Shown here: one piece after another, positions 53,473 to 64,000 of the stretch | Position numbering within the stretch: position 1 is the stretch's first letter | Layout of the letters: each line of letters opens with the position of its first letter | NCBI RefSeq assembly: GCF_000156235.1 | Contig: NZ_DS996819.1 | Location: 16,255 to 80,254, forward strand | Source: Pseudovibrio sp000156235 | GTDB taxonomy: Bacteria; Pseudomonadota; Alphaproteobacteria; Rhizobiales; Stappiaceae | DNA: 64,000 nucleotides | Direction: 5' to 3' | The notes under the pieces: generated by a model | Told to the model about the DNA's origin: nothing | Seen by the model: the letters and a program-made list of their open reading frames with translations, nothing else | The model's database searches: none | Position numbers and translations under genes: made by a program

Positions 53473-54108
53473 TTATTTGGAGCCCGGCATGTTCGGGCTC
53501 TTTTTCATGCGGCTGGTGAGAGCTTCCATTGTGATGTCGATAGCGGGGAAGATTTGATCCAGCGGAGTTTCAAACTTTACCATCTGAATAATGCCTTCAA
53601 ACGCCATCATGAAATAGTCCACCAGATGATCAATGTCTTCCGGCGTTTGCAGATCACTTTCAAATTTAACCAAACGCCTACGAATTTCAGCGGCCCATTC
53701 AAGGCGCAGGGCGAGATATTCTTTTCCCAAAACAGGATCAAACCGGCCAATTTCTCCAATAGTTGACCAGTAAAGACTGCCTTCGATGCGGTTCTGCTCT
53801 TCGCAAAGCTCTGCAAAATCAGTCAACATCAGATACATGCAGGAATAGATATCGGCGTACATGGCTGAACTGGAGCTAACCTGCTGGCTGAACCGCATGA
53901 AGTACCAACGCATGGCCGGGGCGACGAGATCATGCTCTCCTTCGAACCTTTGCCTCAGCAGATCAGCATCAATATCAGCAGCTTCAGCGACTGCGTCCAT
54001 ACTCGCGGCTTCGCGTCCCTTTCGCAGCAGCAGCTGAAAGGCAATCTTGAAAATCTCTTCCAGCCTGTGCGGCGGGATTAAATCATCGGGATTCGTGTTG
54101 CTGGCCAT
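53473..54108 (-). CDS. TetR family transcriptional regulator
   Basis: A 211-residue protein with a TetR-type N-terminus (LEEIFKIAFQLLLRKGREAASMDAVAEAADIDADLLRQRF) and an otherwise unassigned helical C-terminus. The recognition helix is unusual, with several acidic residues. Starts at 54108 and 54123 are both possible. The last codons contain the hairpin of a terminator serving the convergent tlpA-like gene. Confidence 0.75.
   Translation of the reverse strand: MASNTNPDDLIPPHRLEEIFKIAFQLLLRKGREAASMDAVAEAADIDADLLRQRFEGEHDLVAPAMRWYFMRFSQQVSSSSAMYADIYSCMYLMLTDFAELCEEQNRIEGSLYWSTIGEIGRFDPVLGKEYLALRLEWAAEIRRRLVKFESDLQTPEDIDHLVDYFMMAFEGIIQMVKFETPLDQIFPAIDITMEALTSRMKKSPNMPGSK
53480..53506 (+). terminator. 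Terminator inside the 3' end of the tetR gene
   Basis: GAGCCCG (53480-53486) and CGGGCTC (53494-53500) form a stem followed by TTTTT on the plus strand. It lies 48 bases after the tlpA-like stop and within the final codons of the convergent regulator. Confidence 0.82.
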
Positions 54109-54318
54109 GAACCGCTGAACCATCCTTAGATTTCTGCTCACGCAAACCAAAAGCAGATGCCATGCCTTTCTGGCATAATCTCGAAAAGTTCGTGCTCAGA
54201 TGCCAGTCAGCAAGGTGTTCAAGGGCTTGTCCTTAGCATATAGCGGGAAAAGAACAGGAAACGAATGCTGCGAGATATGTTTCAATTTGTTGAGTTTTCG
54301 ACGCTCAAGAGGGGAAGG

Positions 54319-54750
54319 CTAGCGGCGTTGCCAATTGACGTTTTCGCAGAAGTTGAGGACGACTTTTCTGCAGCCTGTCATTCTTAAAAGACCGCTGGGC
54401 AGAAGGTGCAGATCTATGCTGACTTCGTATCCCCGCCGTGGGTCATATCCTTCTGCTTGCCATTTGTTTTCACCAGCCGCTTTTATGTTCCAAAGAACTC
54501 GGAGGCCAAGAACTTTGCGTGCGCGTTTTGCGGTGTCGTGGTTTCGCAGATCCAATACGTCTTGTTGTCGTTGCCCATCAGGTGGCCTGAAGGACTGCAA
54601 CCGTGCGCACATGGCTGTGCCGCACTGGGAAATGTTGATGATTGCTCCTTTTGCCGTTTGCCAGAGGCCGTGCAAATCGGAGCTATGGGCAGGAGCGGCC
54701 ACCGGAGCCATGAAAAGAAAGAAGTAAAAGATGATGCCTGGACGGGTCAT
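54319..54750 (-). CDS. DUF2147 protein, paralog 1
   Basis: The 143-residue product has a signal peptide (IIFYFFLFMAPVAAPAHSS) and a DUF2147 domain: LHGLWQTAKGAIINISQCGTAMCARL, then VLGLRVLWNIK and YDPRRGYEVSIDLHL, ending RMTGC. It should be periplasmic. Function of the family is not known. It has diverged from paralog 2 and lies 101 bases away on the same strand, separated by a perfect inverted repeat. Confidence 0.8.
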   Translation of the reverse strand: MTRPGIIFYFFLFMAPVAAPAHSSDLHGLWQTAKGAIINISQCGTAMCARLQSFRPPDGQRQQDVLDLRNHDTAKRARKVLGLRVLWNIKAAGENKWQAEGYDPRRGYEVSIDLHLLPSGLLRMTGCRKVVLNFCENVNWQRR

Positions 54751-54765
54751 TTCCAACCTGTTTGC

Positions 54766-54801
54766 CTAATCACCTGCCTCAATCAAGGAGCAGGTGATTA
54801 G
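54766..54801. repeat. 12-bp inverted repeat between the DUF2147 paralogs
   Basis: CTAATCACCTGC and GCAGGTGATTAG are perfect complements with a 12-base loop. There is no T-run on the minus strand, so it may be an attenuator or mRNA-stability structure rather than a simple terminator. Confidence 0.65.
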
Positions 54802-54851
54802 CTAACATAACAGGCCTGTCTCGGCTTGAGCCCTTTGAGCCTAAGGTAAAT

Positions 54852-55262
54852 TTACTTTGTACGGGTCCAGGTGTCGCCTTTACAGAAGATCAGAACGCAG
54901 CCTTCAAGTTTTAGCTTGTTGTCAGAAACCAGTTCCATCTTACCAGAGTAGGTTTTGCCGTCTTCCGCGTTGTAAACTTTCCCTTTCCAGCTGTTTTTGC
55001 CATTTGGCTTCATACCAAGAATGGTTTTTGTACCGATCAGCGACCGATCACGCAGTTTCGGATCAGGGTTTTCGGTATCTTTGCGTGGCTTCTTCAACCA
55101 GACAATGTTGCCGCACAGATTGCCCCCACATTTGGAGATCTTGATTTTTGCAGTCCCATTAGCCCGCATCCAGGTGCCTGTTGCATCTGCAGCCAGAGCC
55201 GATGTGGTGAGGCCAAGCGAGAGCAGGGCGGCCAGAGATGTCTTCAAAAAGGGTGCTTTCAT
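54852..55262 (-). CDS. DUF2147 protein, paralog 2
   Basis: This 136-residue exported protein has a clear signal peptide (FLKTSLAALLSLGLTTSALA) and the DUF2147 pattern GTWMRANGTAKIKISKCGGNLCGNIVWLKKP, DRSLIGTKTILGM and YNAEDGKTYSGKMELVSDNKLKLEGCV. Conserved cysteines in KCGGNLCG and the ILIFCKG end could be disulfide-linked. GGGAGG precedes the ATG. Function unknown. Confidence 0.87.
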   Translation of the reverse strand: MKAPFLKTSLAALLSLGLTTSALAADATGTWMRANGTAKIKISKCGGNLCGNIVWLKKPRKDTENPDPKLRDRSLIGTKTILGMKPNGKNSWKGKVYNAEDGKTYSGKMELVSDNKLKLEGCVLIFCKGDTWTRTK

Positions 55263-55619
55263 GGTTCCTCCCAAAACACTGAAGCTTTTAAGAATGACTT
55301 TACCTTATCGTAAGCTCAGGAATGTGCAAGGCAATCAATCAGTGGACTAGACATGTTCTCCCCGGACTTGATTCGCACAACCCATCAAATCATTCAGTGC
55401 AATATCCCTTGGTTTACACCGTGACAGAACTACTTAAATTTTGTTTTTGAGACCGCTTTTTTCGTTTCAATCATGGTTTTTAACCGCCTTTTTAGAGTGT
55501 CAAAATCTAATAGTCCGCGACGTCAATTAGATTTCGGGGAGGTCATGAGCCTCCTCTTATCTCATCAAAAATTACGAGCAATACCAAACGAGTTCACTGT
55601 GTTTTAGGAGAGAGATTTA
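55263..55619. other. Divergent intergenic interval
   Basis: No gene seen. It must contain the promoters of the DUF2147 and Sel1-like genes. AGGAGAG at the right edge serves the latter. Confidence 0.4.
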
Positions 55620-55889
55620 ATGACTGTGTTGCAGTTTGATGGCGTAATTCATCGGCATGTGAAGCAAAATGCGTGCGAAGTGGAATCTCTGTTACGGCGT
55701 GGTCTTGATGCAGCCTCCGGCAAAGCTGGTGCTTGCGATCTGATTGAAGCGCACAAATGGTTTAATCTGGCTGCCATGCGCGGTAGCACTCAAGCGGTGC
55801 GATATCGCCGCGAGGTATCTCAGGAAATGTCCTCTATGGAAATTGCAGAAGCGCAGCGCGCGGCCCGGGACTGGCTTTCTGTGCATTGA
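55620..55889 (+). CDS. Small Sel1-like repeat protein
   Basis: This 89-residue protein contains DLIEAHKWFNLAAMRGSTQA and YRREVSQEMSSMEIAEAQRAARDWL, the Sel1-like repeat pair found in many small alphaproteobacterial proteins. It has no signal peptide. Function is unknown; such repeats mediate protein contacts. AGGAGAG lies nine bases before the ATG and a terminator follows. Confidence 0.83.
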   Translation: MTVLQFDGVIHRHVKQNACEVESLLRRGLDAASGKAGACDLIEAHKWFNLAAMRGSTQAVRYRREVSQEMSSMEIAEAQRAARDWLSVH

Positions 55890-55901
55890 TGTGAGTTTTG
55901 T

Positions 55902-55934
55902 AGCTTGTCGCGGCTCACATGCGACAAGCTTTTG
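55902..55934 (+). terminator. Terminator after the Sel1-like gene
   Basis: Perfect 10-bp stem AGCTTGTCGC / GCGACAAGCT with a nine-base loop followed by TTTTGATTT. Confidence 0.8.
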
Positions 55935-55964
55935 ATTTGGGTGGGGCGATGCCTGCTACATTGT

Positions 55965-55988
55965 CTGTGATGCTGTGATGCTGTGATG
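55965..55988. repeat. Tandem repeat of 8 bp, three copies
   Basis: CTGTGATG occurs three times in a row without mismatch, in non-coding sequence upstream of the rRNA operon. Confidence 0.8.
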
Positions 55989-57076
55989 GTTTTCGGCTTT
56001 TGTTAGACCCTTGTCGTTTTAGTGAGTAACCTTTGGGTTTATACAGCTGCGTTTCCCTCCGTACTGATATTATATAATGCGAGCGATTTATGCTTGTGCA
56101 TGAGATGGCTGTTTATGGTTTGTGACAGCTTCTCCCTCCTTTCCTCAAAAGCATAGCGAGACACGCTGTATTGTCTGCGTGTATTTACCTCTCCCGCTCG
56201 GTTGTGAGGTGGTACTTTTCTTTCTTCATTTGTCAAAGAACCCGGACTTGTCCGTCTGCGATGTTGCGTTGTTAGAGCATGGATCGTGTTTGGGTCGTGG
56301 TCTATTCCCGTAATGTTCTCCGCAAGACTTTGGTGCTGGTGAGTTAGTGGTTGGAAATAGGTTCCGGTTTGCGATTGGTATGAAGTTGGGACTTGAGCCG
56401 GGTTTGGTTTGAGCGTTTGGTGGAATAGTGCGCTGTTGGTGTGAACGAGGCATGTAGGCAACTGGTTGGACCTTGCCTGTTGCTATGTGGCGTTGGTCTT
56501 TGTGGGCATAAGTTTTGTTGCTGCGGTGATAAGTGTTGGCTTATGGGGAATAGGGCCGGGTCGTCTGTCTTCGGCTTGGTCGCTCTGATAGCTCTTAAAC
56601 TCTGGCCGCCAATCGCGTTTGTTTGGTGCTTTGCTGATATAGCAACGTAATTTGGTAGTGTTTAACGCACTTTTGCGCAAAAGAACGCAAACTGGCTTTG
56701 AGGTGGAGTTGGGGTGCTCCGCTGATCTGATTGCCTCATGTTGCCTGTTAGAGATTGTCACCGGCTCTTTGTCCTGACTGCTCGCCTCTTTTCCTTTCCT
56801 CTGTCTGAGCCCTTAGCCCTGAGCGCCTTTGCTCCTTAGCTGTCTTGTTTGCCGCCTGTCTCTGGCTTTCTGCCTTTTGAATTTGTTGTTTTTAGTTTTC
56901 CCTGTGTCTGTGCAAATTTTGGATTTGTTAATTATTGGGGTTAGTTTGTGTTGTTTTTGGCTTGTTTGCGGGGTTTTTGGGGTGTGTTTGGTGGTGATTG
57001 GAATGATATATGAGGAGTTGTTTTTGTTCGAATTTTAGTTTTTCGCAGATAGTTTGGTTTTTTTGAGATTTGCGTG
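55989..57076. other. Gene-free region upstream of the rRNA operon
   Basis: About 1.1 kb without a supported gene. The plus strand is rich in T and G, particularly from 56830 to 57060, and the open frames there encode only low-complexity hydrophobic or basic strings. It may hold upstream regulatory sequence for the rRNA promoter. Confidence 0.5.
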
Positions 57077-57105
57077 TTGACGGGTGGGGCTGGTACGCCT
57101 ATAAC
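57077..57105 (+). promoter_or_regulatory. Probable rRNA operon promoter
   Basis: TTGACG (57077-57082) and TATAAC (57100-57105) are separated by 17 bases, with a GC-rich stretch directly after the -10 box, as in growth-rate-controlled rRNA promoters. It lies about 350 bases ahead of the 16S gene. Confidence 0.75.
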
Positions 57106-57220
57106 CCGCTCCACGCCAACGGGGCGGGCCACTGAGGCGCCGGTCTGGAGGCCGCGAAACAGAAGGATTTACGGGGTTTTAGATAAGCTTTGTAGGTCTG
57201 GATATTGAGGCGAAAGTCTC

Positions 57221-57234
57221 CGCTCTTTGACAAT
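57221..57234 (+). promoter_or_regulatory. boxA-like antitermination site in the rRNA leader
   Basis: CGCTCTTTGACAAT matches the boxA element of rRNA leaders (E. coli TGCTCTTTAACAAT), which loads the Nus factor complex. It lies between the promoter and the 16S gene. Confidence 0.75.
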
Positions 57235-57454
57235 TGAATATGATATAGAAAGAGAAACGTGGACGGCGGTTATTCGCGGGTAACATTTTCGGATGTTACT
57301 GTTACGGAATAACTGACTTGATTTACGTTTTTCAGAACACCAAGACATTGATCATTTTCGGATGATTTAGTGTCATGCGTGTTCCTCGTCTTTCAGCTTT
57401 TTAGCTGAAGATTTGAGTATGTAGCGTGATTAAGTTGGGATTATTTCTTAGTAG

Positions 57455-58935
<1,481 letters not shown>

Positions 58936-59094
58936 CTAAGGATCGGTCTTCAGTCACTTCGGTAACTATCGACTGGTTTTTTGAACATAGCTGACTTGAT
59001 CAGCAAAGATGGCGAAGCCGCCGTCTTCGTTTCTCTTTCTTATGATATCGCTGGAAGGTAAGGATGCTCACTTGAGCAGACCAGTTTAGATACT

Positions 59095-59171
<77 letters not shown>

Positions 59172-59185
59172 TTCCTTTTGGTAGT

Positions 59186-59261
59186 GGGGCCTTAGCTCAG
59201 CTGGGAGAGCGCCTGATTTGCATTCAGGAGGTCAGGAGTTCGATCCTCCTAGGCTCCACCA
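59186..59261 (+). tRNA. tRNA-Ala (TGC), CCA encoded
   Basis: A 76-base cloverleaf with acceptor GGGGCCT / AGGCTCC, the anticodon loop TTTGCAT giving TGC and a TTCGATC T-loop. It follows tRNA-Ile by 14 bases, the usual spacer pair. Confidence 0.97.
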
Positions 59262-59490
59262 ATTCCTTCCGTAGCTTGATATCATATGAGAGTATTCGTT
59301 TTGCGAGCTTGGTTCTCAAGCTTGCTTGTTCTGTGACATTTTGAAGAGAAGACATGATTGGCCGCTTGCCGCGCCAGTTCCTTATGGAATTGCGGTAGGT
59401 GACAGCTAGCCAGTTAACATGATCCGCAAGGATTGTGTCCATGGGGGCGCTTGACCGCTGCCCCGCCAGTTGTGTCTCATGAACTGGTCT

Positions 59491-59512
59491 AGACATACAT
59501 TTATGTATGTCT
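59491..59512. repeat. Perfect hairpin in the tRNA-Ala to 23S spacer
   Basis: AGACATACA and TGTATGTCT are perfect complements around TTTA. It is a possible processing or antitermination structure. The spacer 59262-59627 has no gene. Confidence 0.6.
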
Positions 59513-59627
59513 TTGATACATATTGATCTATTCAATGTGTGCCAAGTTGAAATCAAGCTTTGCTTTTGTTGGTTTAGTCAGAGGCCGCATTCTTCGGATT
59601 GTGGTTTTATGATTATTGCTAATGAGA

Positions 59628-62354
<2,727 letters not shown>

Positions 62355-62439
62355 TCCCATTAAGCTATAATCATAAAGCTTAAATCCAAAAACAAAGCTT
62401 CAACTAAACAAAACAGACCAGTTCATAATGTGACTTATT

Positions 62440-62560
62440 CCTGCCCGGTGGCTATGGCGGGGCGCCCCCACCCGATCCCATCCCGAACTCGGAAGTGAAA
62501 CGCCCCTGCGCCAATGGTACTTCGTCTTAAGACGCGGGAGAGTAGGGCGCCGCCGGGCAT
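62440..62560 (+). rRNA. rrf: 5S ribosomal RNA
   Basis: About 120 bases, closed by TGCCCGG / CCGGGCA. CCGATCCCATCCCGAACTCG is the conserved loop B/C region. It lies 86 bases after the 23S gene. Confidence 0.96.
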
Positions 62561-62610
62561 GAATAAAGCACAAAACTCCTCAAAACACACAGAACACAAA
62601 ATCACACAAA

Positions 62611-62643
62611 AGCCCCCGATGCATAACGCTCGGGGGCTTTTCT
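62611..62643 (+). terminator. rRNA operon terminator
   Basis: Perfect stem AGCCCCCGA / TCGGGGGCT with a 10-base loop and a T-rich tail. No tRNA-fMet follows 5S before it. Confidence 0.92.
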
Positions 62644-63120
62644 GCGTTTGGAACCAGCGGCAAAAGCCTAAATATACCTCTCAGAACTGCCAATAATCCC
62701 TCAACCAAACAGAGCAACTGAAACTTCAATGAGTTGATCACACATGCCTGACACTCAGCGGTTGATATCGAAGAAGCAGCGTCATCCGTAATGAAATCGA
62801 GCTGTCTGCTAAGGCTGGAATAATTTTGCGTTCTTATGCGCGTTGGTTTGAAAGATTTACGTTCAGATGGCGTTGCTAGGTTGAAACCGGGGCTAAGCGG
62901 GGGTCTTTGGGAGTGTTGGCGGAGCTTATAGGTTACGAGGACAACTCAGAAGGTGGCGCCATAAGAAATGGTTCTCGGTGAGGACCGCTGCAACGAGATA
63001 TCACCGCACCACGGAGATCTCTGGGAGATAGCCTTCTGTAGGTCCTCGGGGATATGGAGGGAATATCTCTTAATCGCAGTGAATGCAGCTGCTGATCACG
63101 CAAGCTTGGCTGAAGCTGGC
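62644..63120. other. Non-coding region beyond the rRNA operon
   Basis: No supported gene. Some minus-strand stretches near 62940-63120 look like decayed coding sequence continuing the remnants at higher coordinates, with stops in every frame. Confidence 0.4.
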
Positions 63121-63279
63121 TCAAACACCATAGCGGACCAACTTATCCCCCTTGCAATCCACGCACTCACGGCACTGCTTACTCAGAGTTATTCCCTTTG
63201 TCCAGGCAACCAGTGCGCGCTCGTCTGTGATGTACTCCTAGTAATCCTCTATCGTAATTGCGGAGGCCAGCTTTGGCAT
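63121..63279 (-). pseudogene. Small gene remnant with an in-frame stop
   Basis: The frame from ATG 63279 reads MPKLASAITIEDY, then TAG, then EYITDERALVAWTKGITLSK and a CxxCxxCK-like segment (CRECVDCKGDKLVRYGV) before TGA. The coherent peptide on both sides of the stop indicates a recently broken gene of about 52 codons. I do not recognise the family. It begins 10 bases after the end of the LssY-like fragment. Confidence 0.45.
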
Positions 63280-63288
63280 GGCGGCTCT

Positions 63289-63465
63289 CTAAATAAGTCC
63301 GCTTTGCTCCAGTTGGGACTTCAGTAGAACCCGGTCACGGTCAAGGTCCGGGGCGATGCCGTGGAGCAGGGTGGGGATGGCATTGTCGTAGGTGATCGAC
63401 AGGTTATGGTCCCGGCCGATGGCACCCATATAGGTGCTCGTACCGCTGCTCTGAGTAACCCACCA
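63289..63465 (-). pseudogene. Fragment resembling a LssY C-terminal domain
   Basis: The frame gives WWVTQSSGTSTYMGAIGRDH and continues with LSITY, LLHGIAPDLDRDRVLLKSQL and EQSGLI before the stop at 63289. The pattern of G-A-I-x-R-D followed by H-x-I-x-P-D-x-D-x-x-R is what I know from LssY C-terminal domains. A TAG stop lies directly upstream in frame and related coding (MNDIGWYKNHTYTRNNISLF) continues in another frame at about 63520-63715, so the gene is frameshifted and truncated. Family call is tentative. Confidence 0.45.
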
Positions 63466-63745
63466 CTAGCATCAGTGGATCCGGTTGAGCCAACTCCGGA
63501 GTTGATAGGCGCTCACTGCAAGCTGGGTCCAGAGATAAGCCTTGAGAGAGGCAGAGGGTTCTGAAGGGCAAGTTCGATGTATTTGAACAGGCTGATGTTG
63601 TTGCGGGTGTAGGTGTGGTTCTTGTACCAGCCAATGTCGTTCATGATCTCTTCCTGTGGCCTGTCGGTAATCAGGGTGACTTGCTGTTTGAGTAGGCTGC
63701 CAGCTCGTGGAAATTGGTTTGCTGAATAGCTGATGCTTCAATATG

Positions 63746-63805
63746 TGCCAGATGCCAGATGCCAGATGCCAGATGCCAGATGCCAGATGCCAGATGTCAG
63801 ATGCC
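63746..63805. repeat. Heptanucleotide tandem array
   Basis: TGCCAGA is repeated seven times exactly (63746-63794), then once as TGTCAGA and once in part. Seven is not a multiple of three, so copy-number change would shift any reading frame through it. It lies between the LssY-like remnant and the membrane protein fragment. Confidence 0.95.
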
Positions 63806-63852
63806 TGTATCAAGCCTGAGCTATCGTTCTTCATCTCAATTGGCACCGTAAG

Positions 63853-64000
63853 TCAGATCATGTTCGCCGTGAGGAAAATACCTCCGGAAATGATGGTGAC
63901 CAGCAGCAGCTTGTCTGTGAGGAGGAGGCGTGTGTGTCGGAAGGTCAGGTAGGCGGTGGGGGCCATGGTGGCTGGGAGGAGGAGGAGTTTGTAGTGGGTT
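63853..64000 (-). CDS. Possible membrane protein, C-terminal part (runs off the window)
   Basis: From the window edge the minus strand is open in a frame reading HYKLLLLPATMAPTAYLTF followed by RHTRLLLTDKLLLVTIISGG and IFLTANMI before TGA at 63853. One or two hydrophobic segments are present. It may be the front part of the same gene that left the LssY-like remnant, or a separate decayed gene. No start can be seen. Confidence 0.4.
   Translation of the reverse strand, partial: THYKLLLLPATMAPTAYLTFRHTRLLLTDKLLLVTIISGGIFLTANMI

Noticed and set aside
56829..57038. Hydrophobic plus-strand frame of 69 codons
   Set aside because: It arises from a T/G-rich non-coding stretch, with biased Leu/Val/Phe/Cys content and no ribosome site.
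63743..63952. Plus-strand frame through the heptamer array
   Set aside because: It reads the tandem repeat and the antisense of the membrane fragment; no ribosome site or family likeness.

Overview
The window looks like a chromosomal stretch of a marine-type alphaproteobacterium, most probably Pseudovibrio or a close Stappiaceae relative. The basis is the alphaproteobacterial 16S rRNA, the 16S-tRNA-Ile-tRNA-Ala-23S-5S operon, and typical alphaproteobacterial genes (divK beside a DUF3572 gene, EipB, a PyrC of the PyrX type). The genus is an inference from remembered 16S features; no search was run.

Region 1 (1-24.9 kb) is mostly conserved chromosome. It holds a partial HIT-family gene; a minus-strand run of ridA, a glycerophosphodiester phosphodiesterase and a FemAB-like acyltransferase; eipB; dinB; a HAD hydrolase, the DUF3572 gene and divK; and rpmG. 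A long minus-strand housekeeping block follows, read in the order pyrB, pyrC, plsY, dprA, topA, rnr, DUF983, Nudix, MFS, rpmG. An AidB-like acyl-CoA dehydrogenase, an AEC transporter and ruvX lie behind pyrB. The 0.97 kb gap between divK and rpmG has no gene but holds a well-folding element that may be a non-coding RNA.

Region 2 (25-45.7 kb) starts with ung, a UPF0173 hydrolase, two tandem secreted YHS-domain paralogs, and a GlxA/TetR regulator pair divergent from an MFS exporter. The glutamyl-tRNA amidotransferase genes are split: gatC-gatA at 31.2-33.0 kb and gatB at 43.0-44.5 kb. The genes between are more accessory in character: a lipoprotein, an SDR-DoxX fusion with a DUF2269 protein, an isochorismatase-like hydrolase, an LhgO-like oxidoreductase, a Tat-exported multicopper oxidase, a HAD phosphatase, an ArsR regulator divergent from an Asp-nucleophile hydrolase, and a YjhX-like protein.

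Region 3 (46-55.9 kb) carries an osmoregulated periplasmic glucan operon: opgG, a 70-codon coupled ORF, and opgH. A PMT-type membrane glycosyltransferase gene follows. Then come GNAT, GST, a TlpA-like thioredoxin, TetR, two DUF2147 paralogs and a small Sel1-like protein.

Region 4 (56-64 kb) is a complete rRNA operon with a recognisable promoter, a boxA and an Ile/Ala spacer, closed by a strong terminator. Beyond it is decayed sequence: gene remnants, probably including a LssY C-terminal domain, and a 7-bp tandem repeat array. The most unusual points are the dihydroorotase lacking its HxH metal site, the small ORF between opgG and opgH that may be a detached OpgH N-terminus, a covarying pair of extragenic hairpins, and the candidate structured RNA downstream of divK.
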